Below are positions 1 to 8,637 of a DNA stretch of 64,000 nucleotides, piece after piece (the first letter of the stretch is position 1; each line of letters starts with the position of its first letter). Location: assembly GCA_963778225.1 (NCBI GenBank), contig CAVZTR010000001.1:124001-188000 (forward strand), written 5' to 3'. The DNA comes from JAGVSR01 sp963778225. GTDB taxonomy: Bacteria; Pseudomonadota; Alphaproteobacteria; Rhizobiales; Hyphomicrobiaceae. A program made the position numbers and the translations under genes. A model generated the notes under the pieces. The model made no database searches and was not told the DNA's origin. It worked only from the letters and a program-made list of their open reading frames with translations.

Positions 1-219
1 GGGGGGCGGGTTTACCTGGGGCGCTGTGCTCGTTCGATGGTAAATTGGACCACCCAAGGCGCATTTATGTTGCATTGCGGTAAGCACGTTTCGGATAACT
101 GTTTAGTTTCAGGGCCTTGCGCTTCGCTCCTCGTTGACCGGTGGCGTTGCTCCCGCTAGCATTGCCCTGCACCACGGTAAAGAAGGGTGTCAGTAGATTG
201 CGGGGAGGCGCGGTTTCGC

Positions 220-537
220 ATGGCAGGGAAAACTTTGACGCGAGCAGATCTCGCCGAGGCAGTCGTTAAAAAGGTCGGGCTACCACGCAACGAGTCGCAA
301 GATCTTGTGGAACTCGTCTTGAGTGAAATTTCGTTGAGCTTGGCTCGCGGTGACAGCGTGAAGCTGTCGTCTTTCGGTTCATTCGGGATTCGTCAGAAGG
401 GACAGCGCGTTGGGCGCAATCCCAAGACGGGCAAGGAAGTGCCGATCACGCCGCGCAAGGTTCTGGTCTTCCGCCCGAGCAATATCATGAAGGACCGGAT
501 CAACTCCGGCCGCATGCGCCGCAAGGCTGCCGAATAG
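220..537 (+). CDS. ihfA: Integration host factor subunit alpha
   Basis: This is the alpha chain of the heterodimeric DNA-bending protein IHF, which acts in the nucleoid in recombination, replication and promoter architecture. The 105-residue product has the full HU/IHF fold: an N-terminal helical dimerisation body and a C-terminal beta-arm with the GRNPKTGKEVPI motif, whose proline intercalates between base pairs. The ATG at 220 is preferred over the upstream GTG at 187 because GGGGAGG lies about 12 bases before it and the family begins at MAGKTLTRADL. The MerR gene follows on the same strand, an order common in alphaproteobacteria. In that order fabH normally precedes ihfA, outside this window. 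Confidence 0.97.
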   Translation: MAGKTLTRADLAEAVVKKVGLPRNESQDLVELVLSEISLSLARGDSVKLSSFGSFGIRQKGQRVGRNPKTGKEVPITPRKVLVFRPSNIMKDRINSGRMRRKAAE

Positions 538-784
538 CGGTTTCGATTTCGATTACGATTTCAATTGTTCCTGCTGCATCTGACGCGGATCGTCTCCGTG
601 GATGGATAATCGCGACTGTTTGCGAACAATCGCGCACGCTTCAGTCCTTTGATGTTTGTCCACATCACCGACACAGTTGCCCTCAAACACTGCGGACGAG
701 TTGGCGCGCGCGCGCTATGATGCGCGACGACAGCCTCGCTGCCCAAGACTGCAGCATCAATCAATGTGAAGAGGGACCGTCTCC

Positions 785-1318
785 ATGGCGAAAGCGGCCG
801 AAGCCTTCCGGACGATTAGCGAAGTTGCGGCGGACCTCGACGTGCCCAAGCACGTCCTGCGCTTCTGGGAGGCGAAGTTTCCGCAGATCCGTCCAATGAA
901 GCGGGGCGGGGGCCGGCGGTATTATCGCCCGGAAGATTTGGAGCTGTTGAAAGGCATTCGCCGCCTGCTTCACGCCGAGGGCTACACGATCAAGGGCGTG
1001 CAGAAAATCCTGCGGGAACAGGGCGTCGACCAAGTGAAGGCGTTCGCGCATGTGGCAAGTGCCGACAAGGCGGGCGCCCGTGGCCGGGCCGGAAAGAACG
1101 ATGGCATCGGAGCACCCGAAGTCACCAAGGTTATTGCGAAGGCAAACGGCAAAGGCGCGCGTGGGGCCTCCACCCGCCCGCTCGCGGCCTCCGTCAGTCT
1201 CGAGACTTTGCTGCAGAGCACAATCATTGAACTTGAGGCTTGCCGCCGGCTCCTTCTCGGTGAGGAGCTTGTGGCAGCGAGTTCACCGGCACAATTGACC
1301 CGCGCCCGCCAGGGTTGA
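785..1318 (+). CDS. MerR family transcriptional regulator
   Basis: A 177-residue DNA-binding protein. Residues about 9-80 form a MerR winged helix-turn-helix (ISEVAADLDVPKHVLRFWE, then the wing GGGRRYYRPEDLELL and helix RRLLHAEGYTIKGVQKIL). The rest, from about residue 90, is Ala/Gly/Lys-rich and looks disordered, with a short helical stretch near the C-terminus. No cysteine-rich metal site of the MerR/CueR type is visible, so an inducer cannot be proposed. GAGGGAC about 10 bases upstream supports the ATG. It follows ihfA by 247 bases, in the conserved alphaproteobacterial order ihfA-merR-tRNA-Pro. The family and placement are firm; the regulatory target is unknown. Confidence 0.92.
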   Translation: MAKAAEAFRTISEVAADLDVPKHVLRFWEAKFPQIRPMKRGGGRRYYRPEDLELLKGIRRLLHAEGYTIKGVQKILREQGVDQVKAFAHVASADKAGARGRAGKNDGIGAPEVTKVIAKANGKGARGASTRPLAASVSLETLLQSTIIELEACRRLLLGEELVAASSPAQLTRARQG

Positions 1319-1364
1319 GCGAGGTGTTGCGATCCGCCAGCTGGGAGTTGAGCGGAGCAGAGCT

Positions 1365-2114
1365 GTGACTGGCGAGGAGATTGAGCTGTGGCTCATCGAT
1401 CTGGATGCGCTCGGGGAACCGCTGGCCGAACGTGAGACGCGGGATTCCTATTGCCCTCCGGGTGAAATAGAAGCTCTCGACGGTGCGCGGAGAGTTGCGC
1501 GCATGGCGCTGCGCAGACTTCTCGCTCGCAATTTCGGGCGACCTCTTGCGGCTCAGCCGTTTCAGGCGGGGCCACATGGCAAACCGAAGCTTGCGGGTCT
1601 GGCTGGCGATTTCAATGTCTCCCATACGTTTTTAGGAGCGCCATCGCGCAGTGGCGCAGCAAACGAAGCAAAGGCCGTCGCTCTCATTGGCCTTGGCAGG
1701 GTCGCGTCGATCGGTGTCGATATCGAGCCGCACAGGACCGTGCGCATGGATGCTCGGCGTCGCGCAGCGATCATTGCTGCAGGGACTGCGGTTGCAGATG
1801 GCGCGCCGCTGCCCGACGACGAAGAGATTGCGGTCATCCAAGCGTGGGCACGACTTGAGGCGTGGGGCAAAGCAGACGGTCGCGGGATTGGGCGGACGCT
1901 GACCCACTTCGGCATCTGGGGACGCGGTGGAGCAAGCGCGGTTGCCTCCATGCCGAGCCAAGGCGACGAACTCCTCGTGCACGATATCGCAGCCGCGCCG
2001 GGTCTGTTGGCAGCCGTGGCCTTGCCCCGCGGCGTCCGGCCGCCGAGCGTCACGGCTCTACCCGTTGATCCGGCCGCTCTGGACGAGATCCTCGCCCATC
2101 CTGCAAAGGTTTGA
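1365..2114 (+). CDS. 4'-phosphopantetheinyl transferase superfamily protein
   Basis: This is predicted to transfer the phosphopantetheine arm of coenzyme A onto a serine of a carrier protein (acyl, peptidyl or aryl carrier). The Sfp-type signature is visible: GKPKL near residue 70, FNVSHT near 85, the Mg-binding GVDIEPH near 117-123, and W.RLEAWGKADGRGIG near 165-180. The length of 249 residues suits the Sfp class rather than the short AcpS class. The start is a GTG 47 bases after the MerR gene, so the two may be co-transcribed; the ribosome site is weak. The cognate carrier protein is not in the window. The family call is firm, the substrate open. Confidence 0.85.
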   Translation: MTGEEIELWLIDLDALGEPLAERETRDSYCPPGEIEALDGARRVARMALRRLLARNFGRPLAAQPFQAGPHGKPKLAGLAGDFNVSHTFLGAPSRSGAANEAKAVALIGLGRVASIGVDIEPHRTVRMDARRRAAIIAAGTAVADGAPLPDDEEIAVIQAWARLEAWGKADGRGIGRTLTHFGIWGRGGASAVASMPSQGDELLVHDIAAAPGLLAAVALPRGVRPPSVTALPVDPAALDEILAHPAKV

Positions 2115-2160
2115 ATTCGGGCGTTGACCTCGCCCCAAGGGCGGGGCAAAAGGGCCGCAT

Positions 2161-2238
2161 CGGAGCGTAGCGCAGCCTGGTTAGCGCACCAGTCTGGGGG
2201 ACTGGGGGTCGGAGGTTCAAATCCTCTCGCTCCGACCA
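2161..2238 (+). tRNA. tRNA-Pro (anticodon GGG)
   Basis: A complete cloverleaf can be folded by eye. The acceptor arm CGGAGCG (2161-2167) pairs with CGCTCCG (2228-2234). The D-arm is GCGC/GCGC. The anticodon stem CCAGT/ACTGG encloses the loop CTGGGGG, giving anticodon GGG. The T-arm GGAGG/CCTCT encloses TTCAAAT, and the 3' ACCA end is encoded at 2235-2238. It reads Pro codons CCC and CCU. Confidence 0.97.
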
Positions 2239-2334
2239 ATCATTTTATCATTCATGTTGTTTCGGTGCCATTCGGCGGCTAGCGCCGTGGCCTTCAGGCG
2301 TTTGCCATGAATTCGGCGGAACATCGGTCAGTTT

Positions 2335-2805
2335 TCAATCGATCGCCTTCCACTCTGCGAATGCGGCTGCTTGGCCGGCGGGTTGGCCTTCTCTGTCGGT
2401 CAGGTTCCAGACGCTGGCGCTCCTGATGCTGAACCGCCTGCCTGTGGCGGAGATCCGGATGCCAGCGTAGTCGTCGATGAAGCCGGTGCGGGTGACGCGT
2501 TCCAGGAGGCGGGCCCGTTCGTCGCGCAGGAGCGGTTCTGCGGAGAAGCGAGACGGCAGGCGCGTGAATGCCGCGAAGTCACATTCGAACAGGCGCAATG
2601 CCGTCTCGTTGCCGAAGAAGAAGATGGGATCGGGCTCTGTCCCGTGGGCGACGACGGCGATGGGTGCCGACCACAGCGCGGCTGCGATGTCGCCGGTGAG
2701 CGGAACCAGGTCGCGGCCGGTCAGATCCTTGTGGCAAGCCGCGATCCGTTCGATCCGGGAGCGCTGCGGATCGGTCAATAACGGCATAGGGATCGAGGAC
2801 ATCAC
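2335..2805 (-). CDS. MEKHLA domain-containing protein
   Basis: A 156-residue soluble protein that matches the stand-alone MEKHLA domain, a PAS-like module also found at the C-terminus of plant HD-ZIP III proteins. Recognisable landmarks are IFFFGNETALRLFE near residue 62, PSRFSAEPLLRDERARLLE near 85, and ASVWNL..REG...GQAAAF..W at the end. Bacterial members have no proven reaction; ligand or redox sensing is an inference from the PAS-like fold. The GTG at 2805 (with an ATG one codon later) sits 9 bases after TGGAG. It is transcribed away from tRNA-Pro and lies next to a Spy-like gene on the same strand. Confidence 0.8.
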   Translation of the reverse strand: MMSSIPMPLLTDPQRSRIERIAACHKDLTGRDLVPLTGDIAAALWSAPIAVVAHGTEPDPIFFFGNETALRLFECDFAAFTRLPSRFSAEPLLRDERARLLERVTRTGFIDDYAGIRISATGRRFSIRSASVWNLTDREGQPAGQAAAFAEWKAID

Positions 2806-2873
2806 GCGGCAGAACTCCAGTGCGGCTGGAGTTCTGTCTACGCGATGTGGCCGCTTGGCGCCAAGGGCAGCGG

Positions 2874-3413
2874 CTACATCATGCAGCCCATTGGTGCGAG
2901 TGAGATATCGGCCTTGGCCTTCTGATCCGCGGTGAGACTATCGTACAGCGCTTGAAGCAGGGGTTTGACCTCCTTCATCGTCACGAGACGTGTCTCCATC
3001 ATCGTGATGTGCGCATCGAGCCGATCAACGGGAGACTTGGCAGAATGCATCTTCTGCATGTGCTCCCGCATCGTGCCCATGCTCTCCCAGGTCTTCGTCA
3101 TCTTTTCCGTGTAAGCGTTCCAGGCACTTTGCTGGGCGTCGGTGATCGCGAGTTCGCTCTTTAGCGCGGTCAGTCGATCGGCGGGCGTTGCGGCGTTCTG
3201 CCGACCCATCATCGGGCAATCGTCCATCATCATGCCGCCGCCCATGCGGCCGCCCATCATGCGCCCGTGGCCCATTTGGCCGGGGCCCATTGTTTGCGAT
3301 TGGGCGTTCTGGGAAGCGCCGGGCGAGGTGTCGGGAGCTTGTTGCGCCCTCATATCCGCCGGCACGGCAAAGGTGAGCGTGAAGGCCAAGGCAATGCTGG
3401 GAATTCGATGCAT
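2874..3413 (-). CDS. Met-rich Spy/CpxP-like periplasmic protein (LTXXQ family)
   Basis: A 179-residue secreted protein. A signal peptide (MHRIPSIALAFTLTFAV) probably ends near residue 23. A Gly/Met/His-rich segment at about 42-70 (HGRMMGGRMGGGMMMDD) follows. The rest is a helical Spy/CpxP-like domain with the LTADQKA form of the LTXXQ motif near residue 160, and the protein ends in PMGCMM. Spy-family proteins are periplasmic chaperones or stress sensors. The methionine clusters suggest copper or silver binding, which is inference. GAGGAG about 8 bases upstream supports the ATG at 3413. No Cpx-type two-component system is nearby. Confidence 0.82.
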   Translation of the reverse strand: MHRIPSIALAFTLTFAVPADMRAQQAPDTSPGASQNAQSQTMGPGQMGHGRMMGGRMGGGMMMDDCPMMGRQNAATPADRLTALKSELAITDAQQSAWNAYTEKMTKTWESMGTMREHMQKMHSAKSPVDRLDAHITMMETRLVTMKEVKPLLQALYDSLTADQKAKADISLAPMGCMM

Positions 3414-3606
3414 GATGCGATCTCCTCAATTGGGGATCGGTTCCGAGGTCCGGAAAGGATCGCAAAGATACCGGCAAGAGGACGCAAGCGGTTCGTGTGG
3501 AGCTGACGTCATCATCTCCCGATAGGACGCATATGGTGCTTTCCCCAGAGACGGGCAAGCTCAGCTCGGGTTTCAATTGACCCTGATTTCTGCTGCGGGA
3601 CAGCTT

Positions 3607-4497
3607 TCAGATTGAAGGAGGGGCAAATTTGCGCGCCATCGTCAGGAATGCCGACACGTGTGGCGGATGCGGTTCGCGTGCCTTCAGAACCAGGCCAATT
3701 TCGTGAGTGACCGCCGGTTCGACAATTGGAATTGCGATCAGTTCCATGGGTGCTGCGAACCGATCGCCTGTGCCGACCGCGGCAATGGTGGCGAACAATC
3801 CGGATCTGACGTGGACGTGCAGCATCGTCATCGAATTGGATTCCAGCATGGGCGGAATTTCGACGCCGGCGTCGGCCAAATGCCGATCGATGATGCGGCG
3901 GTTCTGCATATCGCCCGTGAGGAGGCAGAGGGGGAGGCGGCCCGCGTCCGCCCAGGAGACATGCGTGCGGTCGGCGAATGGATGGCCGGGTGCTACGAGC
4001 AGCGCATACTGTTCTGCGTAGAGCCGCACGGTCTGGAAACGCTGGACGAGTTCGGTGCCGATGTAAGTGATGCCGATGTCGATCTCGAGGTTGTCGAGGC
4101 CGGAGAGGATCGTGCCGGTCGACATGGAAACGATCGAGAGGTGGAGCCCGGTGTGTTTTGCCATGAAGGGCAGGGTCATGTCCGGCACGAAGGGAAGTGC
4201 AGTCGGAATGACACCGAGCTTCAGGGTTCCTGTCAGGCCGCGCTTCAAGCCATCAATTTCCTGCCGCATCGTGCGCGCGTCGGAGACGATGCGGCGGGCC
4301 CAATCGAGCACCCGCTCGCCTTCGGGTGTGAATCCGCGAAAGCGCGACCCGCGCTCGACGATCAAAACGCCCAATTGATCCTCGAGGCTCTTTACGGCCG
4401 AGGACAAAGTCGGCTGGCTGATGCCGCAGGTTTCCGCCGCCCGCCCGAAATGGCGTTCGCGCGAAAGTGCCAGGAGCAGTTCAAGTTTATCGATCAT
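3607..4497 (-). CDS. LysR family transcriptional regulator
   Basis: A 296-residue LysR-type regulator: an N-terminal winged HTH (residues 1-60, with RHFGRAAETCGISQPTLS as recognition region) and a two-lobed periplasmic-binding-protein-like effector domain (about 90-295). The ATG at 4497 is chosen because related proteins start at MIDKLE; a GTG at 4542 would add 15 residues. The gene reads away from idi, with about 145 bases of shared upstream DNA that may hold both promoters. The effector and regulon are not deducible here. Some relatives sit beside formate dehydrogenase operons, but none is in this window. Confidence 0.92.
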   Translation of the reverse strand: MIDKLELLLALSRERHFGRAAETCGISQPTLSSAVKSLEDQLGVLIVERGSRFRGFTPEGERVLDWARRIVSDARTMRQEIDGLKRGLTGTLKLGVIPTALPFVPDMTLPFMAKHTGLHLSIVSMSTGTILSGLDNLEIDIGITYIGTELVQRFQTVRLYAEQYALLVAPGHPFADRTHVSWADAGRLPLCLLTGDMQNRRIIDRHLADAGVEIPPMLESNSMTMLHVHVRSGLFATIAAVGTGDRFAAPMELIAIPIVEPAVTHEIGLVLKAREPHPPHVSAFLTMARKFAPPSI

Positions 4498-4641
4498 CTG
4501 AGGGCTTTTCACTGAACTCAGCCGATCTATAGCTGCTTTCACAGCGTCTCGACAGCTTATGGCGAAGGTCCGGCTTGCAGGCAGGGCGCGGCAGGTCCAA
4601 ACTTGGGATCAGATTGGTTTCGCACCTGGGATACACGATCG

Positions 4642-5190
4642 ATGCAACTCGATGAGCGGCCGGAGACGGAAGAGGTCGTGCTGGTCGATGCCGACAATCG
4701 GCAGACCGGAACGGCCGGCAAGATGGCGGCTCACCGTGAGGGTGCGCTGCACCGGGCCTTCTCGGTCATCATCTGGAACTCGGCGGGCGAAGTGCTGCTT
4801 CAGCGCCGGGCGCTCGGCAAATATCACTCGGGTGGGTTATGGACCAATGCCTGCTGCGGGCATCCCCGACCCAGTGAGGGTGTTGATCAGGCTGCGGCGC
4901 GCCGTCTTGGTGAAGAGATGGGCTTTGCCTGTCCGCTGGAGGAATTCGGAACGATTACGTATCGGGCGGAACTCGATCAGGGGCTGGTCGAGCACGAATA
5001 TGTGCATGTTTTCCGCGGCACGTTCGACGGCGAAATGGCGCTCAATCCGGACGAGGTTTGCGATGTTCGCTGGATGACACCGGAAGCGCTTCTTGCGGCG
5101 TTCGACGAGACGCCGGAGATTTTCACGGCGTGGTTCGTGAAATACATGCGCGCCGGCTGGCCGCTCGATCGGCCGCTCGCTGCTTCCTAA
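4642..5190 (+). CDS. idi: Isopentenyl-diphosphate delta-isomerase, type 1
   Basis: This interconverts isopentenyl and dimethylallyl diphosphate, balancing precursors for isoprenoids such as quinones, hopanoids and carotenoids. The 182-residue protein is a Nudix-fold type 1 enzyme. The catalytic Cys is in TNACCGHPRP (C72, the one before GH), and the metal/catalytic glutamates are in the EHEYVHVF segment (E117, E119). The Nudix region AARRLGEEMGF is intact. The ATG at 4642 fits the family N-terminus; an in-frame ATG at 4603 is less likely. A T-rich hairpin downstream (5192-5236) probably ends the transcript. It is a stand-alone gene here, with no carotenoid or MEP genes nearby. Confidence 0.95.
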   Translation: MQLDERPETEEVVLVDADNRQTGTAGKMAAHREGALHRAFSVIIWNSAGEVLLQRRALGKYHSGGLWTNACCGHPRPSEGVDQAAARRLGEEMGFACPLEEFGTITYRAELDQGLVEHEYVHVFRGTFDGEMALNPDEVCDVRWMTPEALLAAFDETPEIFTAWFVKYMRAGWPLDRPLAAS

Positions 5191-5191
5191 C

Positions 5192-5236
5192 GACAGCAGT
5201 CGCGCGCATCTAGACGTATGCTGTCATCGGTTTTTT
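5192..5236 (+). terminator. Candidate rho-independent terminator of idi
   Basis: A 7-bp stem GACAGCA (5192-5198)/TGCTGTC (5219-5225) with a GC-rich 20-base loop is followed within 5 bases by six Ts (5231-5236). It begins immediately after the idi stop. The long loop makes it only moderately convincing. Confidence 0.45.
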
Positions 5237-5356
5237 ACCGGCCCGTGGCACCGCCCCGGTGATGGCCGGTCAGTCGTGAAACAGCCGTTAGGAGCGCTTT
5301 AACCCGCCGCTGCCATCCTCCGGCATCGTTTGCGTACTGCCAGAGGTTTGCGTCTC

Positions 5357-5878
5357 ATGTTTGCGTCTTATCGCGCGAAGGCTCGCGCGCCACGCACTGG
5401 GCTTTTGCGGCCTGTGCTCGCCCTGTTTCTGGCAGCGCTGGTTGGTGCCTGCTCCAGTTCCAAACAGCCGGCCGGTCCACAAGTCTTTGCCTGGCTGCAG
5501 CCGCAACCACCTGCGCCGACGCCTGTTGATCCGATAGAACTTGAGATCGAAGACGATAGGCTTTCAGTGGGAACGCCGCCTTCGACCAACATTCGCGAAG
5601 TGCCGGATGATCAGACTGCGCCTTGGAGTGCAGAGTACGGTCGCAGTGCTGCCGGTGTTGGTCACGTGGCAGCAGCCCGCACGGACCCCGCGGACGATAG
5701 CTGGAAGCCGGTGTCGCGGACCGCTGAGGGCGCGGTTATGGACGACGACGGTCTGCCGTTGCCGAAATCGCCTGAGGAGGCTGGCATTCCACCTGAACAA
5801 AACCCGGCGCAGAAGCAGAAGAGGACTTACCTCACGCTGCCACTGGGCTTGTGCACCAGCTGGAAGTGCACGCCCTGA
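5357..5878 (+). CDS. Hypothetical lipoprotein
   Basis: A 173-residue protein that I do not recognise. The N-terminus has basic residues, then the hydrophobic run PVLALFLAALVGAC ending in a lipobox (LVGAC), so it should be lipid-modified and membrane anchored. The mature part is Pro-, Asp- and Gln-rich (WLQPQPPAPTPVDPIEL) and low in predicted secondary structure. It ends with a hydrophobic segment and two cysteines (LPLGLCTSWKCTP). The ATG at 5357 follows AGAGG by about 10 bases; a TTG at 5330 is less likely. A role in the envelope is inferred from the lipobox alone. Confidence 0.75.
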   Translation: MFASYRAKARAPRTGLLRPVLALFLAALVGACSSSKQPAGPQVFAWLQPQPPAPTPVDPIELEIEDDRLSVGTPPSTNIREVPDDQTAPWSAEYGRSAAGVGHVAAARTDPADDSWKPVSRTAEGAVMDDDGLPLPKSPEEAGIPPEQNPAQKQKRTYLTLPLGLCTSWKCTP

Positions 5879-5913
5879 CGGGCTAGCGTGGTGCACCGAT
5901 CGGAGCAGCCGCG

Positions 5914-6495
5914 TTGACTGGACACACAATCACATGCCCACCCGGTGTGCCTGCCATAGAACCTTATCTGGCGCGGCCGCGCACCAGTTCGCTCATGGCG
6001 CAACTGGACGCAATCTTCTTCGAAGCGAGCGGGACGAAGACGTTCGCCTCCAGTGAAGCGTGCGCGACTTTCCGTGAGCGGTGGCTGGGGCGATATCTCG
6101 CCCATGATGCGCAGCATGCGTTTCTAGCCGTGGCGGGTGCAGGATCACCCGGCGAAACACTTGCCGGTTACCTCGTCGGTTCGATCGAAGATCCGGCCCT
6201 TGCCCCACGCTTCGACGATCTGGGATACTTCAAAGCGCTATCGCATCTGACGGCGCGTTATCCGGCGCAGCTGCACGTCAATCTTGCTTCGTCTTGGCAG
6301 GGACGAGGTGTCGGCAGCGCGCTCGTCGAGGCGTTCTGTCAGCATGTGCAGGGGTTGAGCGTTCCGGGCGTGCATCTGTTCACGGGTCGCGGAATGCGCA
6401 ATGTCCGCTTCTATGAAAGGGCGGGGTTCACGGAAGCGGGATCTGTCGTTTGGAACGGGCGGGAGATCGTGATGCTCGTGCGGGACCTGAGTTGA
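5914..6495 (+). CDS. GNAT family N-acetyltransferase
   Basis: A 193-residue acetyl-CoA-dependent acyltransferase of the GNAT superfamily. Motif A is visible as HVNLASSWQGRGVGSALVEAF near residues 125-145 (the RGVGSAL turn binds the CoA pyrophosphate). Motif B is GMRNVRFYERAGF near 165-178. The N-terminal half carries the acceptor-binding region and cannot be assigned to a substrate. The start is a TTG at 5914, chosen because downstream ATGs would remove conserved N-terminal sequence; this is uncertain. It faces a convergent FAD oxidoreductase gene 11 bases downstream. Confidence 0.85.
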   Translation: MTGHTITCPPGVPAIEPYLARPRTSSLMAQLDAIFFEASGTKTFASSEACATFRERWLGRYLAHDAQHAFLAVAGAGSPGETLAGYLVGSIEDPALAPRFDDLGYFKALSHLTARYPAQLHVNLASSWQGRGVGSALVEAFCQHVQGLSVPGVHLFTGRGMRNVRFYERAGFTEAGSVVWNGREIVMLVRDLS

Positions 6496-6506
6496 ACGTT
6501 TCGGGC

Positions 6507-7622
6507 TCATGCGGCCACGGTGTGGAATTGGTCGGCGATCATGCGGCCGATGGCGAGGCTCGAGGTCAAGCCCGGGCTTTCGATGCCGTAGAGTGCGATC
6601 AGTCCGTCGCAGCCGTGGTGCGTCGGTCCTTCAATCGCAAAATCCTGTGCCCCTGACGTGACAAGTTTCGGGCGGACACCGGCGTAGGAGGGCACCAGCC
6701 TTTCGCCGTCGACTGCGGGCCAGTAGCGGTGGATCGCATCCACGAATGCGCGATGGCGGCTGCCGTCCGGATCGTCGAACTCGGGAGAAGGATTTTCGCA
6801 CCATTGCACGTCGGGCCCGAACTTGGCGTCACCGGCGGTGGTAAGTGTGTAGTGAATTCCGAGACCCGCCGTGGTCGGCATGGGATAGATAAGCCGAGAA
6901 AAGGGTCGCGGGCCGGTGAGCGCGTAGTAGTGCCCCTTCGCGAATGTTGTGACGGGCACGCGCGGGAGTGGCGGTGTCATCAGCTGCGCGACGGTCGAAG
7001 CGCTGAGGCCACCGGCGAGGACGAGGCGGCGGCACGTCACCGCGGCTTCGCATCCGTGGCTGACCGTGATCACGCGGAAGCCCGGGTTCAGCCGCTCGAT
7101 TGCGACGACCGTGGTTGCGGTGGCGACAGTGCCACCGCGGTCGATGAAGCGGGCTTCGAGGGCCAGCATCAGTCCGGTACTGTCAACGACGGCGGTTGAG
7201 GGAGAAAACAGAGCGGCGCAGCACGTGAGTTCGGGTTCCATATCCTGGGCGTGGGCGGTCGTCACGAGGCGAACATCGGTGACACCGTTTGCGCGGGCCT
7301 GGGCAGCAAGGGTTTCCAGTCTGGGAACCTCGTCGGGGGTGCATGCGACCACCAATTTGCCGAGGGTGAGGTAGGGTACGCCGGCTTCGGCGCAGAAGGC
7401 TTGAAGCAGGTGCCGGCCCTCCACACAGAGCCGGGCCTTCAATGACGCTTCTGGATAGTAGAGGCCCGCGTGGACGACCTCGCTACTACGGGCGGTGGTC
7501 TCCTGTCCGAGACGCCCGTGCCGCTCGATGATGAGCGTATCGCCGCCGGCCGCACAGGCATCTGCAGCTGCGAGTCCTACGATCCCGCCGCCAACGACAA
7601 TCGTTTGAAAATCCACCAGCAA
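6507..7622 (-). CDS. NAD(P)/FAD-dependent oxidoreductase, L-2-hydroxyglutarate oxidase-like
   Basis: A 371-residue flavoprotein of the DAO/glycine-oxidase fold. The FAD-binding Rossmann motif VVGGGIVGLAAA is at the N-terminus (residues 8-19), followed by ERHGRLGQETTARSSEVVHAG near 35-53, which is typical of L-2-hydroxyglutarate dehydrogenase-like proteins. FAD-binding C-terminal elements (YAGVRPKL, ALYGIESPGLTSS) are present. The likely reaction is oxidation of a 2-hydroxy acid with electrons passed to the respiratory chain; the substrate is not proven by sequence. The start is a TTG at 7622 with AAGG 8 bases before it; a GTG at 7616 is equally possible. Confidence 0.83.
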   Translation of the reverse strand: MLVDFQTIVVGGGIVGLAAADACAAGGDTLIIERHGRLGQETTARSSEVVHAGLYYPEASLKARLCVEGRHLLQAFCAEAGVPYLTLGKLVVACTPDEVPRLETLAAQARANGVTDVRLVTTAHAQDMEPELTCCAALFSPSTAVVDSTGLMLALEARFIDRGGTVATATTVVAIERLNPGFRVITVSHGCEAAVTCRRLVLAGGLSASTVAQLMTPPLPRVPVTTFAKGHYYALTGPRPFSRLIYPMPTTAGLGIHYTLTTAGDAKFGPDVQWCENPSPEFDDPDGSRHRAFVDAIHRYWPAVDGERLVPSYAGVRPKLVTSGAQDFAIEGPTHHGCDGLIALYGIESPGLTSSLAIGRMIADQFHTVAA

Positions 7623-7827
7623 TCAACACGCCTTGTCTTGTTTCTCAGACCTTGATTTCAAACGACAATAGCGGAATGTTCCGTTACTTATCCACAGGCG
7701 CTCATATGTAGAACAAACTGCTTGGAACAAAGTGCGAATCGGGCATGCAAGCGCATTGGCTTGCCGCCATGCGCAAGGCTTGCCGGCACGTTTCGGCCGG
7801 TCGCACAGGCTCGAATTCGGCGCTTGA

Positions 7828-8385
7828 TTATTCCGCTTCGGTGGTTGGTTCCGCAGGCGGCTCTGTGGCGGACTTTGCCGCTTCGATTGCTGGTTCAGGG
7901 CGCTGCTGCGCACGGTCAGGTAAACCGAAGCCCGCCGTCGGATCTTCAGTGCGGCGCGACTTTCCTTCGAAATAGGCCCCTTGCTCGATGGCAAGCGTCA
8001 GGTGATAGACGTCGCCTTCGACGCGGCTCGTCGACTGTAGAAGGACGCGTTTGCCGCGTACCGAGCCCATAACGTGTCCACGAACAACGACTTCGTCGGC
8101 GACGATGCCTCCTGTGACCGTTGCGCGTTCGCCGACAAGTACGTGGGAACCATGGATGTCCCCGTTGATTTCGCCTTCGATTTGCACCTCACCGCGCGAG
8201 ACGAGGTTGCCGGTGATTTGGAGTTCGGGACCGATAATCGATGGTGCACCGCGTTCCGAGCTGCGCAGAGATGTTCCAATGGGGCGGGTCACCGATGAAC
8301 CTGTTTGAGGCAGTATCGGTGGCTGGTTCGCCGTTGCAAATCCCGACTTGGCATCGCTGTCCGGCTTACGAAAATTCGGCAACAT
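7828..8385 (-). CDS. Bactofilin (polymer-forming cytoskeletal protein)
   Basis: A 185-residue bactofilin. The central 100 residues (about 50-150) form the right-handed beta-helix typical of the family, with repeating hydrophobic steps such as GNLVSRGEVQIEGEINGDI, HVLVGERATVTGGIVADEVVVRG and VLLQSTSRVEGDVYH. They are flanked by disordered N- and C-terminal tails, the latter Pro/Glu/Ala-rich. Bactofilins polymerise without nucleotides and, in related stalked or budding alphaproteobacteria, position cell-wall enzymes. No M23 peptidase partner lies next to it. A link to polar growth is inference. Confidence 0.92.
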   Translation of the reverse strand: MLPNFRKPDSDAKSGFATANQPPILPQTGSSVTRPIGTSLRSSERGAPSIIGPELQITGNLVSRGEVQIEGEINGDIHGSHVLVGERATVTGGIVADEVVVRGHVMGSVRGKRVLLQSTSRVEGDVYHLTLAIEQGAYFEGKSRRTEDPTAGFGLPDRAQQRPEPAIEAAKSATEPPAEPTTEAE

Positions 8386-8637
8386 CGAACATCTCCCTCA
8401 ACTCCACGCGGCCCCGATGGCAACCCCTAAGACGCAATGCGCGCATGATTATGACGTTGATCCGTTCGCCCACGGCTTCCGTCAATCGCACCCCCGCATC
8501 TCACAGGCCTTGCTATCGGACTATCATGATTGCGAGCGGGGGTGATTGCATTCTATGACGCAGTGCAAGGACTTAGGGCAGTTGCCTGCACCCTGAGCGC
8601 GTTTTGCCCGTCTTTGTGGCGGCGCGTCCTGCGAGTG

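Noticed and set aside
1562..2239. A 225-residue open frame on the minus strand whose start region is antisense to tRNA-Pro
   Set aside because: Its N-terminus is the reverse complement of the tRNA and it then runs antisense to the phosphopantetheinyl transferase. This is a common false gene.
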